Shown here one piece after another: positions 1 through 8,626 of a stretch of DNA of 64,000 nt; position 1 is the first letter of the stretch, and every line of letters starts with the position of its first letter. Source of the stretch: Thermomicrobium roseum DSM 5159 (GTDB lineage Bacteria; Chloroflexota; Chloroflexia; Thermomicrobiales; Thermomicrobiaceae). Under the pieces are notes generated by a model. That model saw nothing but the letters and a program-made list of their open reading frames with translations. It was not told the origin of the DNA and did no database searches. The stretch spans positions 558,001-622,000 of the forward strand of contig NC_011961.1 in assembly GCF_000021685.1 (NCBI RefSeq), given 5' to 3'. Position numbers and translations under genes: made by a program.

Positions 1-1138
1 TCCGCTCGATCGTGTGCACTGCTTCGGTCACGCGGAACGAGCAGCGATAGGCGACGCCTCCCGGCGGCTTCGTGGTGTAGACACCGTCGACTTCGACGTG
101 CGCTGCTTCCATGTCGTAGGAGCCCGTACAGACGCTGAACAGGCCAGCCGGGAAACGCGATGGATTGGCTGCTGCATCGAAGGCACCGTGATCGGCCAGC
201 ACCTTGACGCGCAGCGCCCTGATCTTGCCGTCCCGATTGGCTGCGAGCTCGGCGTGGATGTGATAGTCGCGGGCAAAGGAATCAGCCTGCAAGTTCTCGG
301 AGCGATCCTCGATCCACTTGATCGGCTTCTTGTGTTTGAGCGTCGCGTAGGTCGCGATGACGTAGCCGGGGTAGACCGGCACCTTACCGCCGAATCCTCC
401 TCCGATATCGGGCGAAATCACTCGGATCTTGTGTTCCGGAATCCCTGTAACCAGCGAGAAGACCGTCCGGTGCGCGTGTGGGGCCTGCGAGGTCATCCAA
501 ATCGTCAGCTTGTCAGTCGCTGGGTCATAGTTGGCGACGCAGCCGCAGGTTTCGATCGAAGCGACGTGGATCCGCGGTATGTACAGATCCTGAGCGACGA
601 CCACCTCCGCTTCTTGGAAGATGCGATCGGTCTTCTCCTTGTCCCCTGCTTCCCAATGCCAGATGTGGTTCGTCTTCTGGTCTCGATCGGGGCGTACCAG
701 CGGTGCGTCCGGCTTGAGCGCTTCGAAGGGATCCAGCACCGGCGGCAGCGGCTCGTACTCGACTTCGACTGCGAGCACGGCATCGGCGGCAATATAGCGA
801 TCGGTGGCAATGACAGCCGCGACTTCCTGTGCGTAGTAGACCACGCGGTCAGTCGGCAAGACCATTTGTCGGTCGCCCATGAGCGTGGGCATCCACGCGA
901 GATTGGCCTTGGCCAACTCTTCGCCAGTGATCACGTCGATCACGCCCGGCATCGCTCGTGCTTTGGACACGTCGATGCGCTTGATGCGCGCATGGGCATA
1001 TGGACTACGAACGATGTCCATGTAGAGCATGCCGGGCAGTTTGACGTCGTCGACGTAGGTTCCCTTCCCGCGAATGAACCGCGGATCTTCCTTCCGCTTG
1101 ACTGGAACGCCGATACCGCGAACAGCTGTCGCTGTCAT
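1..1138 (-). CDS. coxL: Aerobic carbon monoxide dehydrogenase large subunit, form I (C-terminus cut by window edge)
   Basis: Molybdenum/copper catalytic subunit of aerobic CO dehydrogenase, which oxidises CO to CO2 and passes electrons through CoxS and CoxM to the respiratory chain. Only the first 379 codons are present; the gene continues past the left edge. The start is the ATG at 1138, 3 bp after the coxS stop, with an upstream GGAGGAG. A GGGFGGK cofactor-binding motif starts near residue 246. The decisive feature is AYRCSFR at residues 363-369, the active-site loop that separates form I (true CO dehydrogenase, with the Cu-ligating Cys) from form II xanthine-dehydrogenase-like relatives. 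The coxM-coxS-coxL order is the classic form I order. The C-terminal third cannot be checked here. Confidence 0.96.
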   Translation of the reverse strand, partial: MTATAVRGIGVPVKRKEDPRFIRGKGTYVDDVKLPGMLYMDIVRSPYAHARIKRIDVSKARAMPGVIDVITGEELAKANLAWMPTLMGDRQMVLPTDRVVYYAQEVAAVIATDRYIAADAVLAVEVEYEPLPPVLDPFEALKPDAPLVRPDRDQKTNHIWHWEAGDKEKTDRIFQEAEVVVAQDLYIPRIHVASIETCGCVANYDPATDKLTIWMTSQAPHAHRTVFSLVTGIPEHKIRVISPDIGGGFGGKVPVYPGYVIATYATLKHKKPIKWIEDRSENLQADSFARDYHIHAELAANRDGKIRALRVKVLADHGAFDAAANPSRFPAGLFSVCTGSYDMEAAHVEVDGVYTTKPPGGVAYRCSFRVTEAVHTIER

Positions 1139-1141
1139 CGT

Positions 1142-1642
1142 TCACGCTCCTCCCACACCTGCTGTGGCGCTTTCGCGCATCTTGCGTGCTGCGTACTGGA
1201 TCGCCTTGACGATGTTGACATAGCCGGTACAGCGGCAGAGATTGCCGGAAATCGCCGCCCGGATCTCTTCCTCGGTTGGATCAGGATTTTCCGCGAGCAA
1301 CGCGACGGCGGTCATCATCATTCCCGGTGTGCAGTAGCCGCACTGCAGTCCATGCTCTTCCCAAAAGCCTTCTTGGACCGGGTGCAGCTGGCCATCACGC
1401 TCCAGACCCTCGACGGTCAGGATCTCGGTTCCGTCAGCTTGTACGGCGAAGACCGTACATGACTTGACGGGACGCCCGTTCCAAATGACCGTGCAGGCAC
1501 CGCAGCTGGTCGTGTCGCAGCCGATATGCGTGCCCGTGAGGTTGAGGACATCGCGAATGAAATGGACGAGCAAAAGCCGCGGTTCGACTTCGGCGGTGTA
1601 CGTCCGCCCATTGACGGTAACTGTGATCGGCACACGTTCCAT
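1142..1642 (-). CDS. coxS: Carbon monoxide dehydrogenase small [2Fe-2S] subunit
   Basis: A 166-residue iron-sulfur subunit that carries electrons from the CoxL molybdenum site to the CoxM flavin. The plant-type [2Fe-2S] cluster ligands are visible as Cys42, Cys47, Cys50 and Cys62. The second cluster is formed by Cys101 and Cys104 (CGYC) and Cys136 and Cys138 (CRC). Length and spacing are normal for the xanthine oxidase small-subunit family. The ATG has a GGGAGG ribosome site 7-8 nt upstream. The gene lies 12 bp after coxM and 3 bp before coxL, so the three are surely co-transcribed. Confidence 0.96.
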   Translation of the reverse strand: MERVPITVTVNGRTYTAEVEPRLLLVHFIRDVLNLTGTHIGCDTTSCGACTVIWNGRPVKSCTVFAVQADGTEILTVEGLERDGQLHPVQEGFWEEHGLQCGYCTPGMMMTAVALLAENPDPTEEEIRAAISGNLCRCTGYVNIVKAIQYAARKMRESATAGVGGA

Positions 1643-1654
1643 GCTCTGCCTCCC

Positions 1655-2530
1655 TCATCCGTTGGCTTGTGCTCGCTCGAGCGCTCGACGCAAGGCACGG
1701 AACACCATCGTCCGGGCAACCGCTCGTTTGTAATCCGCTGGGCCGCGTAAGTCGCTGACCGGATCGGTTGCCTGCGCGGCGCGTTCAGCTGCTTCCCGGA
1801 ACAGCTCATCGCTCGGCGGCTGGCCGATCAGGACCTGCTCGGCTGCCGTCGCACGAAGCGGCTTGTAGGCCAGATTGGTCAAACCGATACCCGCCTGGAC
1901 GATAAGCCCACTTTCGTCCAGCGCCAAAAACGCCGCGGCAGCGGCGATTGCGTAGTCGCCGACTTTACGCTCGAATTTGAGATATGCTCCTCCCGAGCGT
2001 GGTGGAGAGACCGGGATACGGATTTCGGTGAGCAGCTCGTCGGGTTCCAGCGCGGTGACGAACGTGTCCACGAAGAACTCATCGATCGGTATGACGCGTT
2101 CTCCCTTTGGGCCGTTCGCGACGACCTGTGCACGGAGCGCGAGCATGGTTGCCGGATGGTCATTGGCCGGATCGCCGTGCGCCAGGTTACCCCCGACTGT
2201 GGCGAGATTACGGACCAGTGGATCGGCGATCACCAGTGCTGTGTCGTGGAGGATCGGGTACCGCTCGCGGATCAGCGGCGAACGCTCGAGGGTCGATTCG
2301 CGCACCAGCGCGCCGATACGCAAGAGCCCATCGCGCTCTTCGAGAAAGTCAAGCCCTGGTACCCGATTGATGTCGATCACGTAATTCGGTTCAGCGAGCC
2401 GAAACTTCATCATGGGAATGAGACTCTGCCCGCCACTCAGAACCTTGGCGTCGCTTCCGAGCTGTGCGAGCAGCGAGACTGCTTCCTCCACGGACGATAC
2501 CCGGCGATAGCGAAATGGCCCGGGAATCAT
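1655..2530 (-). CDS. coxM: Carbon monoxide dehydrogenase medium FAD-binding subunit
   Basis: A 291-residue flavoprotein subunit that accepts electrons from CoxS and transfers them to quinones. The N-terminal half shows the FAD pyrophosphate-binding motifs of this family: SGGQSL (usually AGGHSL) about residue 35 and TVGGNLAHGDPANDHPA about residue 110. I chose the ATG at 2530 because AAGGAGG lies 7 nt upstream; an in-frame extension to 2593 has no ribosome site and adds an uncharacteristic Arg/Ser-rich stretch. It is the first gene of the cox operon. About 180 bp upstream is a tandem palindrome that could be the operator. Confidence 0.95.
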   Translation of the reverse strand: MIPGPFRYRRVSSVEEAVSLLAQLGSDAKVLSGGQSLIPMMKFRLAEPNYVIDINRVPGLDFLEERDGLLRIGALVRESTLERSPLIRERYPILHDTALVIADPLVRNLATVGGNLAHGDPANDHPATMLALRAQVVANGPKGERVIPIDEFFVDTFVTALEPDELLTEIRIPVSPPRSGGAYLKFERKVGDYAIAAAAAFLALDESGLIVQAGIGLTNLAYKPLRATAAEQVLIGQPPSDELFREAAERAAQATDPVSDLRGPADYKRAVARTMVFRALRRALERAQANG

Positions 2531-2710
2531 CACCGATCCTCCTTTCGCTCTGCTCCAGCGCAGCACGCTCGACCGTCGACCAGTGGGCCTCACGCTCGGT
2601 GAACGTCTGGACGACGTCTTGACCAGAAGGCATGAGAGACCTCGATCAGTGCTCAGCTGAGCTACTCTCCGCTACCCCGAAGTGTAAGGGAAAAGTCTCC
2701 TGGAGAGGAA

Positions 2711-2750
2711 CCCTCCGATCGGAGGGTGTTCGCCCTTCCGATCGGAGGGG
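2711..2750. promoter_or_regulatory. Tandem palindrome upstream of the cox operon, candidate operator
   Basis: A perfect 16-bp palindrome CCCTCCGATCGGAGGG occupies 2711-2726. A second near-copy with core TCCGATCGGA follows, centred between 2741 and 2742. The two centres are 23 bp apart, about two helical turns, which suits cooperative binding of a dimeric regulator. The site is about 180 bp upstream of coxM and just beyond the 3' end of the S9 peptidase gene. No regulator gene is visible beside it. A terminator is less likely because there is no T-run and the repeat is doubled. Confidence 0.5.
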
Positions 2751-2815
2751 TGTCTTGGCATGCTGAGTGGTCAGCGAGCAAGCGCGCCGATCTGGCAGGC
2801 GTCCGATTCGTCTCC

Positions 2816-4792
2816 TCATCCGCTTGCCGAGGGCGCCGTCGTTGCCATCGTGACCCGCTCGGGCGCCTCTAGGTCGAGATGCTGAGCGAACCACTGCAGG
2901 ATGCGCGTCAAGAGGTCTCGCTGGTGGTTCCGTTCCTCGAAGCCGTGCTTCTCACGCGGGTAGGTCACGAGTTGGCATGGTTTTTCGAGGATCTGCAGGG
3001 CTCGGTAGAATTGGATGCTTTCGCAGACGCTGACCCGCTCGTCATCTTCCCCATGAGCGATGAGCACAGGAGTTCGGACTCGCTGCACGTAACGGATCGG
3101 CGAACGGTCCCAGTACGGCTCAGGATCCTCCGAGGGTGACCGCTCGAAATACGAGAGATTCGCCGAGGGGATATCGCCGAGGTTGTTGTCGCTGATCAAG
3201 TTGCAGAGGCCAGCTCCCATGAAGGCGGCACGGAAGCGGTCGGTCTGAGTGATCGTCCAGGCTGTCAGGTATCCACCCCAACTCCATCCGCTCACACCGA
3301 GTCGGAAAGGATCGGCGAGTCCAGCTGCGACGAGCGCCTCGACGCCGCTGACCACATCCCGGTACTCGCCGCCTCCCACATCGCCGAACAGTGCGTTGAT
3401 CCACTGTGTGCCACGGCCAGTGCTGCCGCGTGGGTTTGGGAGGAGGACTGCACAGCCGCGGGATGCGAGAGGTTGCGCCCAGTCGTGCCAGGACGCCACG
3501 AACTCGTTGGCCCACTGACTCGTCGGACCGCCGTGAATCTGCACGACGAGCGGATACGGGGGCTTGGCTGTCCCGTCTCGCGGGAGAACGAGAAGCCCTT
3601 GCACGGTCACTCCCGGGTCACTGGTCCATTCGATGCTGCGAGCTGGGCATAGTTTGGCTTCGATCTCTGGGTGGAGGTGGGTGCGCCGCTGCAGAGTAGT
3701 GTCACCGAGGGATATGTCGTTGGAGACGCGCCAGCACCACACGTCCGGCACATGCTCTGCATCCGACCACACCCCCGCCCACCTCGTGCCGTCTCCACTC
3801 CCGCTCACCCTCCCGTGCCAGCTCCCCGTCGTCCGGGGGCACAGCAGGCGCTGTTCTCCGTCCCACTCCAGCCGATAAACCCGCGCGTCCAGTCCCTCGT
3901 ACCCCACCACGACCAGCGCTTCACCTTGGCGATAGGGGCCCAGATGCTCGACTGTTCCCCGATATCCCGCAGTCAGGCACTCCGCCTCGCCTCCCCGTAC
4001 TCGCCGTCGGAAGACCGCTTCCCCGTGCACCACCCGACCCAGCGGGCCGCGATAGGCCAGCCACTCGCCATCAGCCGACCACACCAGGTCCTCCGCAACC
4101 CCACGCATCGTGAAGAGTTCACGGTACTCGCCACTCTCGATATCCAGCAGCGCCACGCTGGTCACCCGGAACACATCGTCCACTCGCGGGGTTCCGCTGA
4201 CCGCCAAAGCCAGTCGTGCACTGTCCGGTGCCCAGGCGTATGCCCAGACCTGCACGCGCTCTGGCGAGACGACACGCGCCGCGCGCGTCCGCACATCGAG
4301 CAGCCACAACCGCCGATACTTCCAGTCAGCATCCCACACGCGCGCATCGTCGCGCCGCTCGCGGCGCTGCTTCTCTTCCTCGGTCTCCGGTTCGACCATG
4401 AGGAACGCGAGAAACCGCCCGTCAGGAGACCAACTGAGGTTATCGATCTCACCCGCCTGATCGAAAACACGAAGCGCCTCGCCTCCGTTCCGCGGTATCA
4501 GATAGACACTGGTTTTCCCACGTTCGGCCCGGTCGGACAAGAACGCGATCCACCCGCCGTCAGGCGACCAGCGCGGTTCCCGATCGTGCCAGAGTCCACT
4601 CGTGAACTGGCGAGCCTCTCCCTCCATGAACGGCACGATCCACAGGCTACTCCGCCAGTGCTCCTCTTCCCGACTGACCGGGCGAACCACATAGACGATC
4701 GTCTCTCCGTCCGGAGCCACCTCGACATCGAAGGGGCGTTGCATCGTGACCAATTCATCGACCGTGAGGATGGTCGTTGCGTTCTCGCTCAC
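2816..4792 (-). CDS. S9 family prolyl oligopeptidase-like / acylaminoacyl peptidase
   Basis: A 658-residue serine peptidase of the S9C type, with an N-terminal WD/PD40-like beta-propeller (repeats such as SPDGGWIAFLSD and SPDGRFLAFL) and a C-terminal alpha/beta hydrolase domain. The catalytic triad is visible: Ser about 504 in GWSWGGY, Asp about 584 in HGEDDERV and His about 616 in EKHGF. There is no signal peptide, so it is probably cytoplasmic and trims oligopeptides or N-acylated peptides. The GTG start at 4792 is preferred because GGAGGT sits just before it; the longer frame to 4819 overlaps that site. It appears monocistronic, convergent with nothing and following the MocA-like gene by about 50 bp. 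Confidence 0.9.
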   Translation of the reverse strand: MSENATTILTVDELVTMQRPFDVEVAPDGETIVYVVRPVSREEEHWRSSLWIVPFMEGEARQFTSGLWHDREPRWSPDGGWIAFLSDRAERGKTSVYLIPRNGGEALRVFDQAGEIDNLSWSPDGRFLAFLMVEPETEEEKQRRERRDDARVWDADWKYRRLWLLDVRTRAARVVSPERVQVWAYAWAPDSARLALAVSGTPRVDDVFRVTSVALLDIESGEYRELFTMRGVAEDLVWSADGEWLAYRGPLGRVVHGEAVFRRRVRGGEAECLTAGYRGTVEHLGPYRQGEALVVVGYEGLDARVYRLEWDGEQRLLCPRTTGSWHGRVSGSGDGTRWAGVWSDAEHVPDVWCWRVSNDISLGDTTLQRRTHLHPEIEAKLCPARSIEWTSDPGVTVQGLLVLPRDGTAKPPYPLVVQIHGGPTSQWANEFVASWHDWAQPLASRGCAVLLPNPRGSTGRGTQWINALFGDVGGGEYRDVVSGVEALVAAGLADPFRLGVSGWSWGGYLTAWTITQTDRFRAAFMGAGLCNLISDNNLGDIPSANLSYFERSPSEDPEPYWDRSPIRYVQRVRTPVLIAHGEDDERVSVCESIQFYRALQILEKPCQLVTYPREKHGFEERNHQRDLLTRILQWFAQHLDLEAPERVTMATTAPSASG

Positions 4793-4843
4793 CTTCACCT
4801 CCTCGCTGTCGAGAACCACGAGGGATATGTCGTGAGGAGCGCG

Positions 4844-5458
4844 TCAGACCCCTCTCCGTCGGCTCGCCTCGTAGTCCTCCCACGTGTCGATGTCCCCCGG
4901 CATTGACTCCTCGATCTCGACCACGCACACGCCCTCACGATACCGATCCACCAGTTTCCACGCCGCCTTCTCACCCCGCAGTTGTCGCAGTTCCGCAAAG
5001 AGCGAACGATCGAAGACCAGCGGATGCCCCTCCCTGTCTCGGTACCGCACCACCGCGATCGCTGCCCCTGAACTCTCCCACCCGGCGATCACTCGTTCGA
5101 TCGTTTCCACCCGTACACCCGGCTGGTCAGCGAGGAGAATCACGACCGCATCGAGCTCGCTCTCCTCCAGCGCCGCGAGACCGCTCCGATAGGATGCTGC
5201 ACATCCTTCACCCGTCTCATCCGGAAAGACGATCCGCGCACACCCCAGCCGCTCTCCCGCCCGCTTGCCGAGCGCCTCAGCCACGTCTCGCCGTAACACC
5301 AAGAGAACCTCCGCCAGTCGCTCGGCACGACAGACCTCCTCCACGACCGCCTCGACGAGCGTGCGGCCGTTCCAGGGCAACAGCTGCTTCGCACGTCCCA
5401 GCCGCTCCGAGCGTCCTCCCGCGAGGATGATGGCACCGACTCGCTTATCCCTCGTCAC
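4844..5458 (-). CDS. MobA/MocA-like nucleotidyltransferase (probable molybdenum cofactor cytidylyltransferase)
   Basis: A 204-residue nucleotidyltransferase with the NTP-binding signature ILAGGRSERLGRAKQLL at the N-terminus. ADQPGV follows about residue 104 and a GHPLVF segment about residue 143. These match the MocA branch, which adds CMP to molybdopterin to form the MCD cofactor used by CO and xanthine dehydrogenases. Its placement 2 kb upstream of coxMSL fits a role in CoxL cofactor maturation, but that link is inference. It overlaps the response regulator stop by 4 bp (ATGA), so it belongs to the operon of the NarL/NarX-like pair. A general sugar-nucleotide transferase is the alternative. 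Confidence 0.8.
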   Translation of the reverse strand: MTRDKRVGAIILAGGRSERLGRAKQLLPWNGRTLVEAVVEEVCRAERLAEVLLVLRRDVAEALGKRAGERLGCARIVFPDETGEGCAASYRSGLAALEESELDAVVILLADQPGVRVETIERVIAGWESSGAAIAVVRYRDREGHPLVFDRSLFAELRQLRGEKAAWKLVDRYREGVCVVEIEESMPGDIDTWEDYEASRRRGV

Positions 5459-6096
5459 CGTAACCAGCCCCGCTCATTCGCGATCATCACTGCTTCGAGC
5501 CGGTTGCGGGCACCTAACCGCCGCAAGACTTCTTGCACATACCCCTTGACCGTATTCTCGCTCAGGAACAAACGATCGGCAATCTCCCGGTTCGACAGCC
5601 CTTGCGCGATGAGTCGCAAAACGGAAAGCTGGTGCGGTGAAAGCGGAATATCGGTTATCGCCTTCCGATTCCGCAAGCGCTCCACAACGACCGATGCCAC
5701 ACGCGGGTCGAGCACTGCTTCCCCGCGCGCGATCATCTTGAGCGTCTTCTTCAGGTCGAAGTGCACGATGTCTTTGAGAACGTATCCCTGTGCACCAGCC
5801 AGCACGCACCGGTAGACCAGTTCATCCTCGCCGAACGCACTCAGGATCAAAATCCTCGTTTCCGGTACTCGCTCCCGGATCAACCGGCAGACATCATCGC
5901 CCTGCATGGAAGGCAATCGCACGTCCACGATGACGACATCCGGGCGCACCGCATCGACCATCGCCACTCCGCTCGGCCCATCGGCAGCCTCTCCCACCAC
6001 CAGGAAGTCCGGATCGTCGGCGAGGATGTGCTTGAGGCCGTTCCGCACGATCTCGTGATCGTCGATGATGGCCACCCGCAGTGGCTGCCAGCTCAC
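5455..6096 (-). CDS. NarL/FixJ family response regulator
   Basis: A 213-residue two-component response regulator. The receiver domain spans about residues 5-125, with acidic residues Asp12/Asp13, phospho-acceptor Asp58 in VIVDVRLP, and Lys in YVLKD. A LuxR-type helix-turn-helix follows at about 145-210 (SPHQLSVLRLIAQGLSNREIADRLFLSENTVKGYV). I chose the GTG at 6096: it overlaps the kinase stop by GTGA and has GGAG 6 nt upstream. An ATG at 6111 is also possible. It is translationally coupled to the upstream sensor kinase and the downstream MocA-like gene. Confidence 0.9.
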   Translation of the reverse strand: MSWQPLRVAIIDDHEIVRNGLKHILADDPDFLVVGEAADGPSGVAMVDAVRPDVVIVDVRLPSMQGDDVCRLIRERVPETRILILSAFGEDELVYRCVLAGAQGYVLKDIVHFDLKKTLKMIARGEAVLDPRVASVVVERLRNRKAITDIPLSPHQLSVLRLIAQGLSNREIADRLFLSENTVKGYVQEVLRRLGARNRLEAVMIANERGWLR

Positions 6097-7340
6097 ACCT
6101 GCTCCGCCCATCGTGGCTCAGCTGGTATCACCGCCCGCACGACGAACCCACCATCTTCGCCGTTGTACCAGGAGAGTTCCCCGCCGACCGCTTCGGCTCG
6201 ACGGCGCATCGATCGCAACCCGAAGTGCCCGGCCGTCCGCACCGAGACGAACGAGGTGTGCGGCATCCCACAGCCATTGTCCTGTACGACGAGGATGACC
6301 GATCGTTCAGTGAAGTGCAAACTCACGATGGCGAGATCCGCCCCCGAATGCCGACGAACATTCGTCAACGCCTCGCACGCGATGAGGAAAATCGCGTCTT
6401 CGCGCTCCGGAGGCAAGCGACGCGGCTTGCCCTCGATCACCAGTTCGACCCGCAAGTCCTCGCTTCGGTACCCCTCCACCAGCTGTCGGATGCGCTCGAC
6501 GAGTTCACCCCCACCGACTGGCATCTCAGCCAGATCGTAAACGACCCGGCGTACCTCGGCTGCCCCTCGCGCAGCAAGTTCCCGGATGCGGTCGAGCGCA
6601 CGCAGGACCGGCTCCGGCACATCCGGCTGGTCCCGGCACCACGTCGCTTCGATCCCGATCCCGAACATGATCTGCGCGACTCGATCGTGCAAGTCCGCCG
6701 CGATCCGATTGCGTTCCTGATGGAGGAGCGCCTCGACCCGCGCGGCATCGAGGCGCGCATGCAGTTGCTGGAGGTCAGCGATCATTTGTCGCTGCCGCTC
6801 ATAGAGCCGTGCATTTTCGATCGCGACCGCAACCTGATTCGCGAACGTACTGAGCAACCGCTCGTGACGCGCGTCGTACCCAGAGGGGCGATTGGCTACA
6901 CCGATCATCCCGATCGTTTGCTGCCGCACCCTGAGCGGAACCCCCAGGAAGGTCTCCACCGGTGGATGTCCCCGCGGTGCACCACGATGGAGGGGATCGT
7001 TGCGCACGTCGTTGGAGATATTCGGTCGCCCCTCGAGGATCACGACCCCGAAGATCGTGCGGCGAATCGGGATCTTGCGGAACCGCTCATAGAAATCCGA
7101 TCCATCAGGGACGAAACCGCGGATGGCCGCCACGTCCATCGTTTCCGGTCCGTCGACCAATCCGACGAAGCCGAAGGCGGAGGTCGTCAACGCCAAGCAG
7201 TACTCGAGCGCCCGATCCATGACTGCACTGAGCTCGCGCAGACTCGCGATCTCCACGGAAATGGCGTAGAGCGATTCGAGCTGTGCCTGCCAGTCATCTC
7301 GCTCAGCGGTCGGACCCAACTCTGGGAGACGCGTGATCAT
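6093..7340 (-). CDS. GAF-domain sensor histidine kinase (NarX/DegS-type)
   Basis: A 415-residue soluble kinase partner of the adjacent regulator. A GAF sensor domain covers roughly residues 25-180. A HisKA_3 dimerisation domain with the phospho-accepting His218 (ADLHDRVAQ) and a C-terminal ATPase domain with DNGCGMP follow. No membrane segment or signal peptide is seen, so the input is probably cytoplasmic. A GAF pocket could bind haem, a flavin or a small ligand, and which one cannot be told from sequence. Its position in an operon with a MocA-like gene, near coxMSL, makes redox or gas sensing an attractive but untested idea. Confidence 0.88.
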   Translation of the reverse strand: MITRLPELGPTAERDDWQAQLESLYAISVEIASLRELSAVMDRALEYCLALTTSAFGFVGLVDGPETMDVAAIRGFVPDGSDFYERFRKIPIRRTIFGVVILEGRPNISNDVRNDPLHRGAPRGHPPVETFLGVPLRVRQQTIGMIGVANRPSGYDARHERLLSTFANQVAVAIENARLYERQRQMIADLQQLHARLDAARVEALLHQERNRIAADLHDRVAQIMFGIGIEATWCRDQPDVPEPVLRALDRIRELAARGAAEVRRVVYDLAEMPVGGGELVERIRQLVEGYRSEDLRVELVIEGKPRRLPPEREDAIFLIACEALTNVRRHSGADLAIVSLHFTERSVILVVQDNGCGMPHTSFVSVRTAGHFGLRSMRRRAEAVGGELSWYNGEDGGFVVRAVIPAEPRWAEQV

Positions 7341-7460
7341 CGAAGACCTCCGGCTGCACGCAGTGTACCATGCACCTGTGCCGTCTCCGCTCAGCTACCC
7401 GTATCCAGAGAGATCGGGTACGATCGGCACGGTGCCGGGGCACCTGGGAGGGAGAAGACG

Positions 7461-8606
7461 ATGTCGGCTGTCGATTGGCTTCGTGAGCGCCTGAGCGACC
7501 GCACGCTGTTCGATCATTCCTGTCAGCCGCCAGAGCGTCTCTCCACTCGTATCCCCCCCGACTACCTACGACGCTGCTTCATGCCCGAATCGCTTCCGGA
7601 CACGTTGCGGCAGACTCCCTATACGGTCGCTTATCGTCTCGCCCTGCGTTGGCTCGCCCAGTACCTCGGCTGCGATCCGACCGAGGAAGCGATCCTGCAC
7701 GCCAGAGCCGAACGTTCATTCGAGGAATACGTTCAGCTGCTCGCCGAGGATGCTCGACTCGGCCCCGCCTGTGCACTGTCGTCAGCGGACGAACGCGTCT
7801 ACAGCCCGACCGAATGGGCCGCGCTGGTCCAGCGGCCAGTCGCTGAACTCGTCGCAGTCGAACCGCTCGCGGAGAAGCTGCTTCCCCACTGCACCTCCTG
7901 GGACGAGCTGCGGACACTCCTGGCACAAGCGCTCGCCGAAGCCGTCGGCCGAGGCGCGGTCGCGCTCGTCAGTGATTTCCCGCGACGAACGTCGCTCGCC
8001 ATACAACCGATCGATGTCGCGACGGCGGACCGATCCTTTTACGAAGTCCGTGCCGAGATGGACGCCGGCCTCTTCGAGCAGCTTCAGCATCGCCGACTCT
8101 TGTACGCCCTCTTCTGGGTCGCCCTCGAAGTCGCTGCTGAGCTGACCATTCCCCTGCAAATCGTGTTGCCGAGGCACCCGGCTCGGGACCCTCATGCCGA
8201 TGACCCCGCATACCTGAGGACGGTGCTCGATGAACCCCGTTACCAACACGTGCCGATCGTCCTCGTCAGTCCGTTGCGACTTCATCCGCACGCCATCGCA
8301 CTCGCTCGTCAGTATCCGCAGGTGCTCCTCGATCCTGGACCGAGTTTCCTGGCCTACCCTGGTTTAGCCAGTGCAACGATCCGCGAGTTGGTCACGAGCG
8401 TGCCGACCCTCAAGCTTCTCGCCTCCACTGGCGGGCATTTCCTTCCCGAGCATCAATGGTTCGTCGCCCGGGTTTGGCGTCTAGCGCTCGTCGAGGCACT
8501 CGGCTCGCTCGTCGAGGACGGGCTGCTCACCCTCGCTGAAGCCGAAATGGACGCCATGCTCATCCTGGCGGGGAACGCCCAGCGAACGTATCGCTTTCCG
8601 CGATGA
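7461..8606 (+). CDS. Amidohydrolase-2-like metal-dependent hydrolase, divergent
   Basis: A 381-residue protein. The ATG at 7461 has GGGAGGGAG 6 nt upstream. I do not recognise a specific function. The N-terminus (LFDHSCQPPERL) and the C-terminal region (LLASTGGHFLPEHQWFVARVW) resemble the first metal-binding strand and last barrel strands of amidohydrolase-2 / FluG-type TIM-barrel enzymes. The usual HxH metal pair is not evident, so it may be catalytically altered. It ends 20 bp before an M24 peptidase gene on the same strand, so the two form a probable operon. It is divergent from the sensor kinase. Confidence 0.65.
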   Translation: MSAVDWLRERLSDRTLFDHSCQPPERLSTRIPPDYLRRCFMPESLPDTLRQTPYTVAYRLALRWLAQYLGCDPTEEAILHARAERSFEEYVQLLAEDARLGPACALSSADERVYSPTEWAALVQRPVAELVAVEPLAEKLLPHCTSWDELRTLLAQALAEAVGRGAVALVSDFPRRTSLAIQPIDVATADRSFYEVRAEMDAGLFEQLQHRRLLYALFWVALEVAAELTIPLQIVLPRHPARDPHADDPAYLRTVLDEPRYQHVPIVLVSPLRLHPHAIALARQYPQVLLDPGPSFLAYPGLASATIRELVTSVPTLKLLASTGGHFLPEHQWFVARVWRLALVEALGSLVEDGLLTLAEAEMDAMLILAGNAQRTYRFPR

Positions 8607-8626
8607 CCATGCCTGGGAGGATACCG

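Noticed and set aside
14..1462. 482-codon plus-strand frame across coxL and coxS
   Set aside because: It is antisense to coxL and coxS, whose active-site and cluster motifs are unmistakable.
2391..2633. 80-codon minus-strand frame overlapping the coxM start, possible leader peptide
   Set aside because: It runs through the coxM ribosome site and far into coxM in another frame, with Arg/Ser-rich composition; no support for translation.
3671..4906. 411-codon plus-strand frame
   Set aside because: Antisense to the S9 peptidase propeller domain; composition unlike a protein.
6081..7460. Upstream extension of the amidohydrolase-like frame
   Set aside because: The extension is antisense to the sensor kinase; GGGAGGGAG before ATG 7461 marks the real start.
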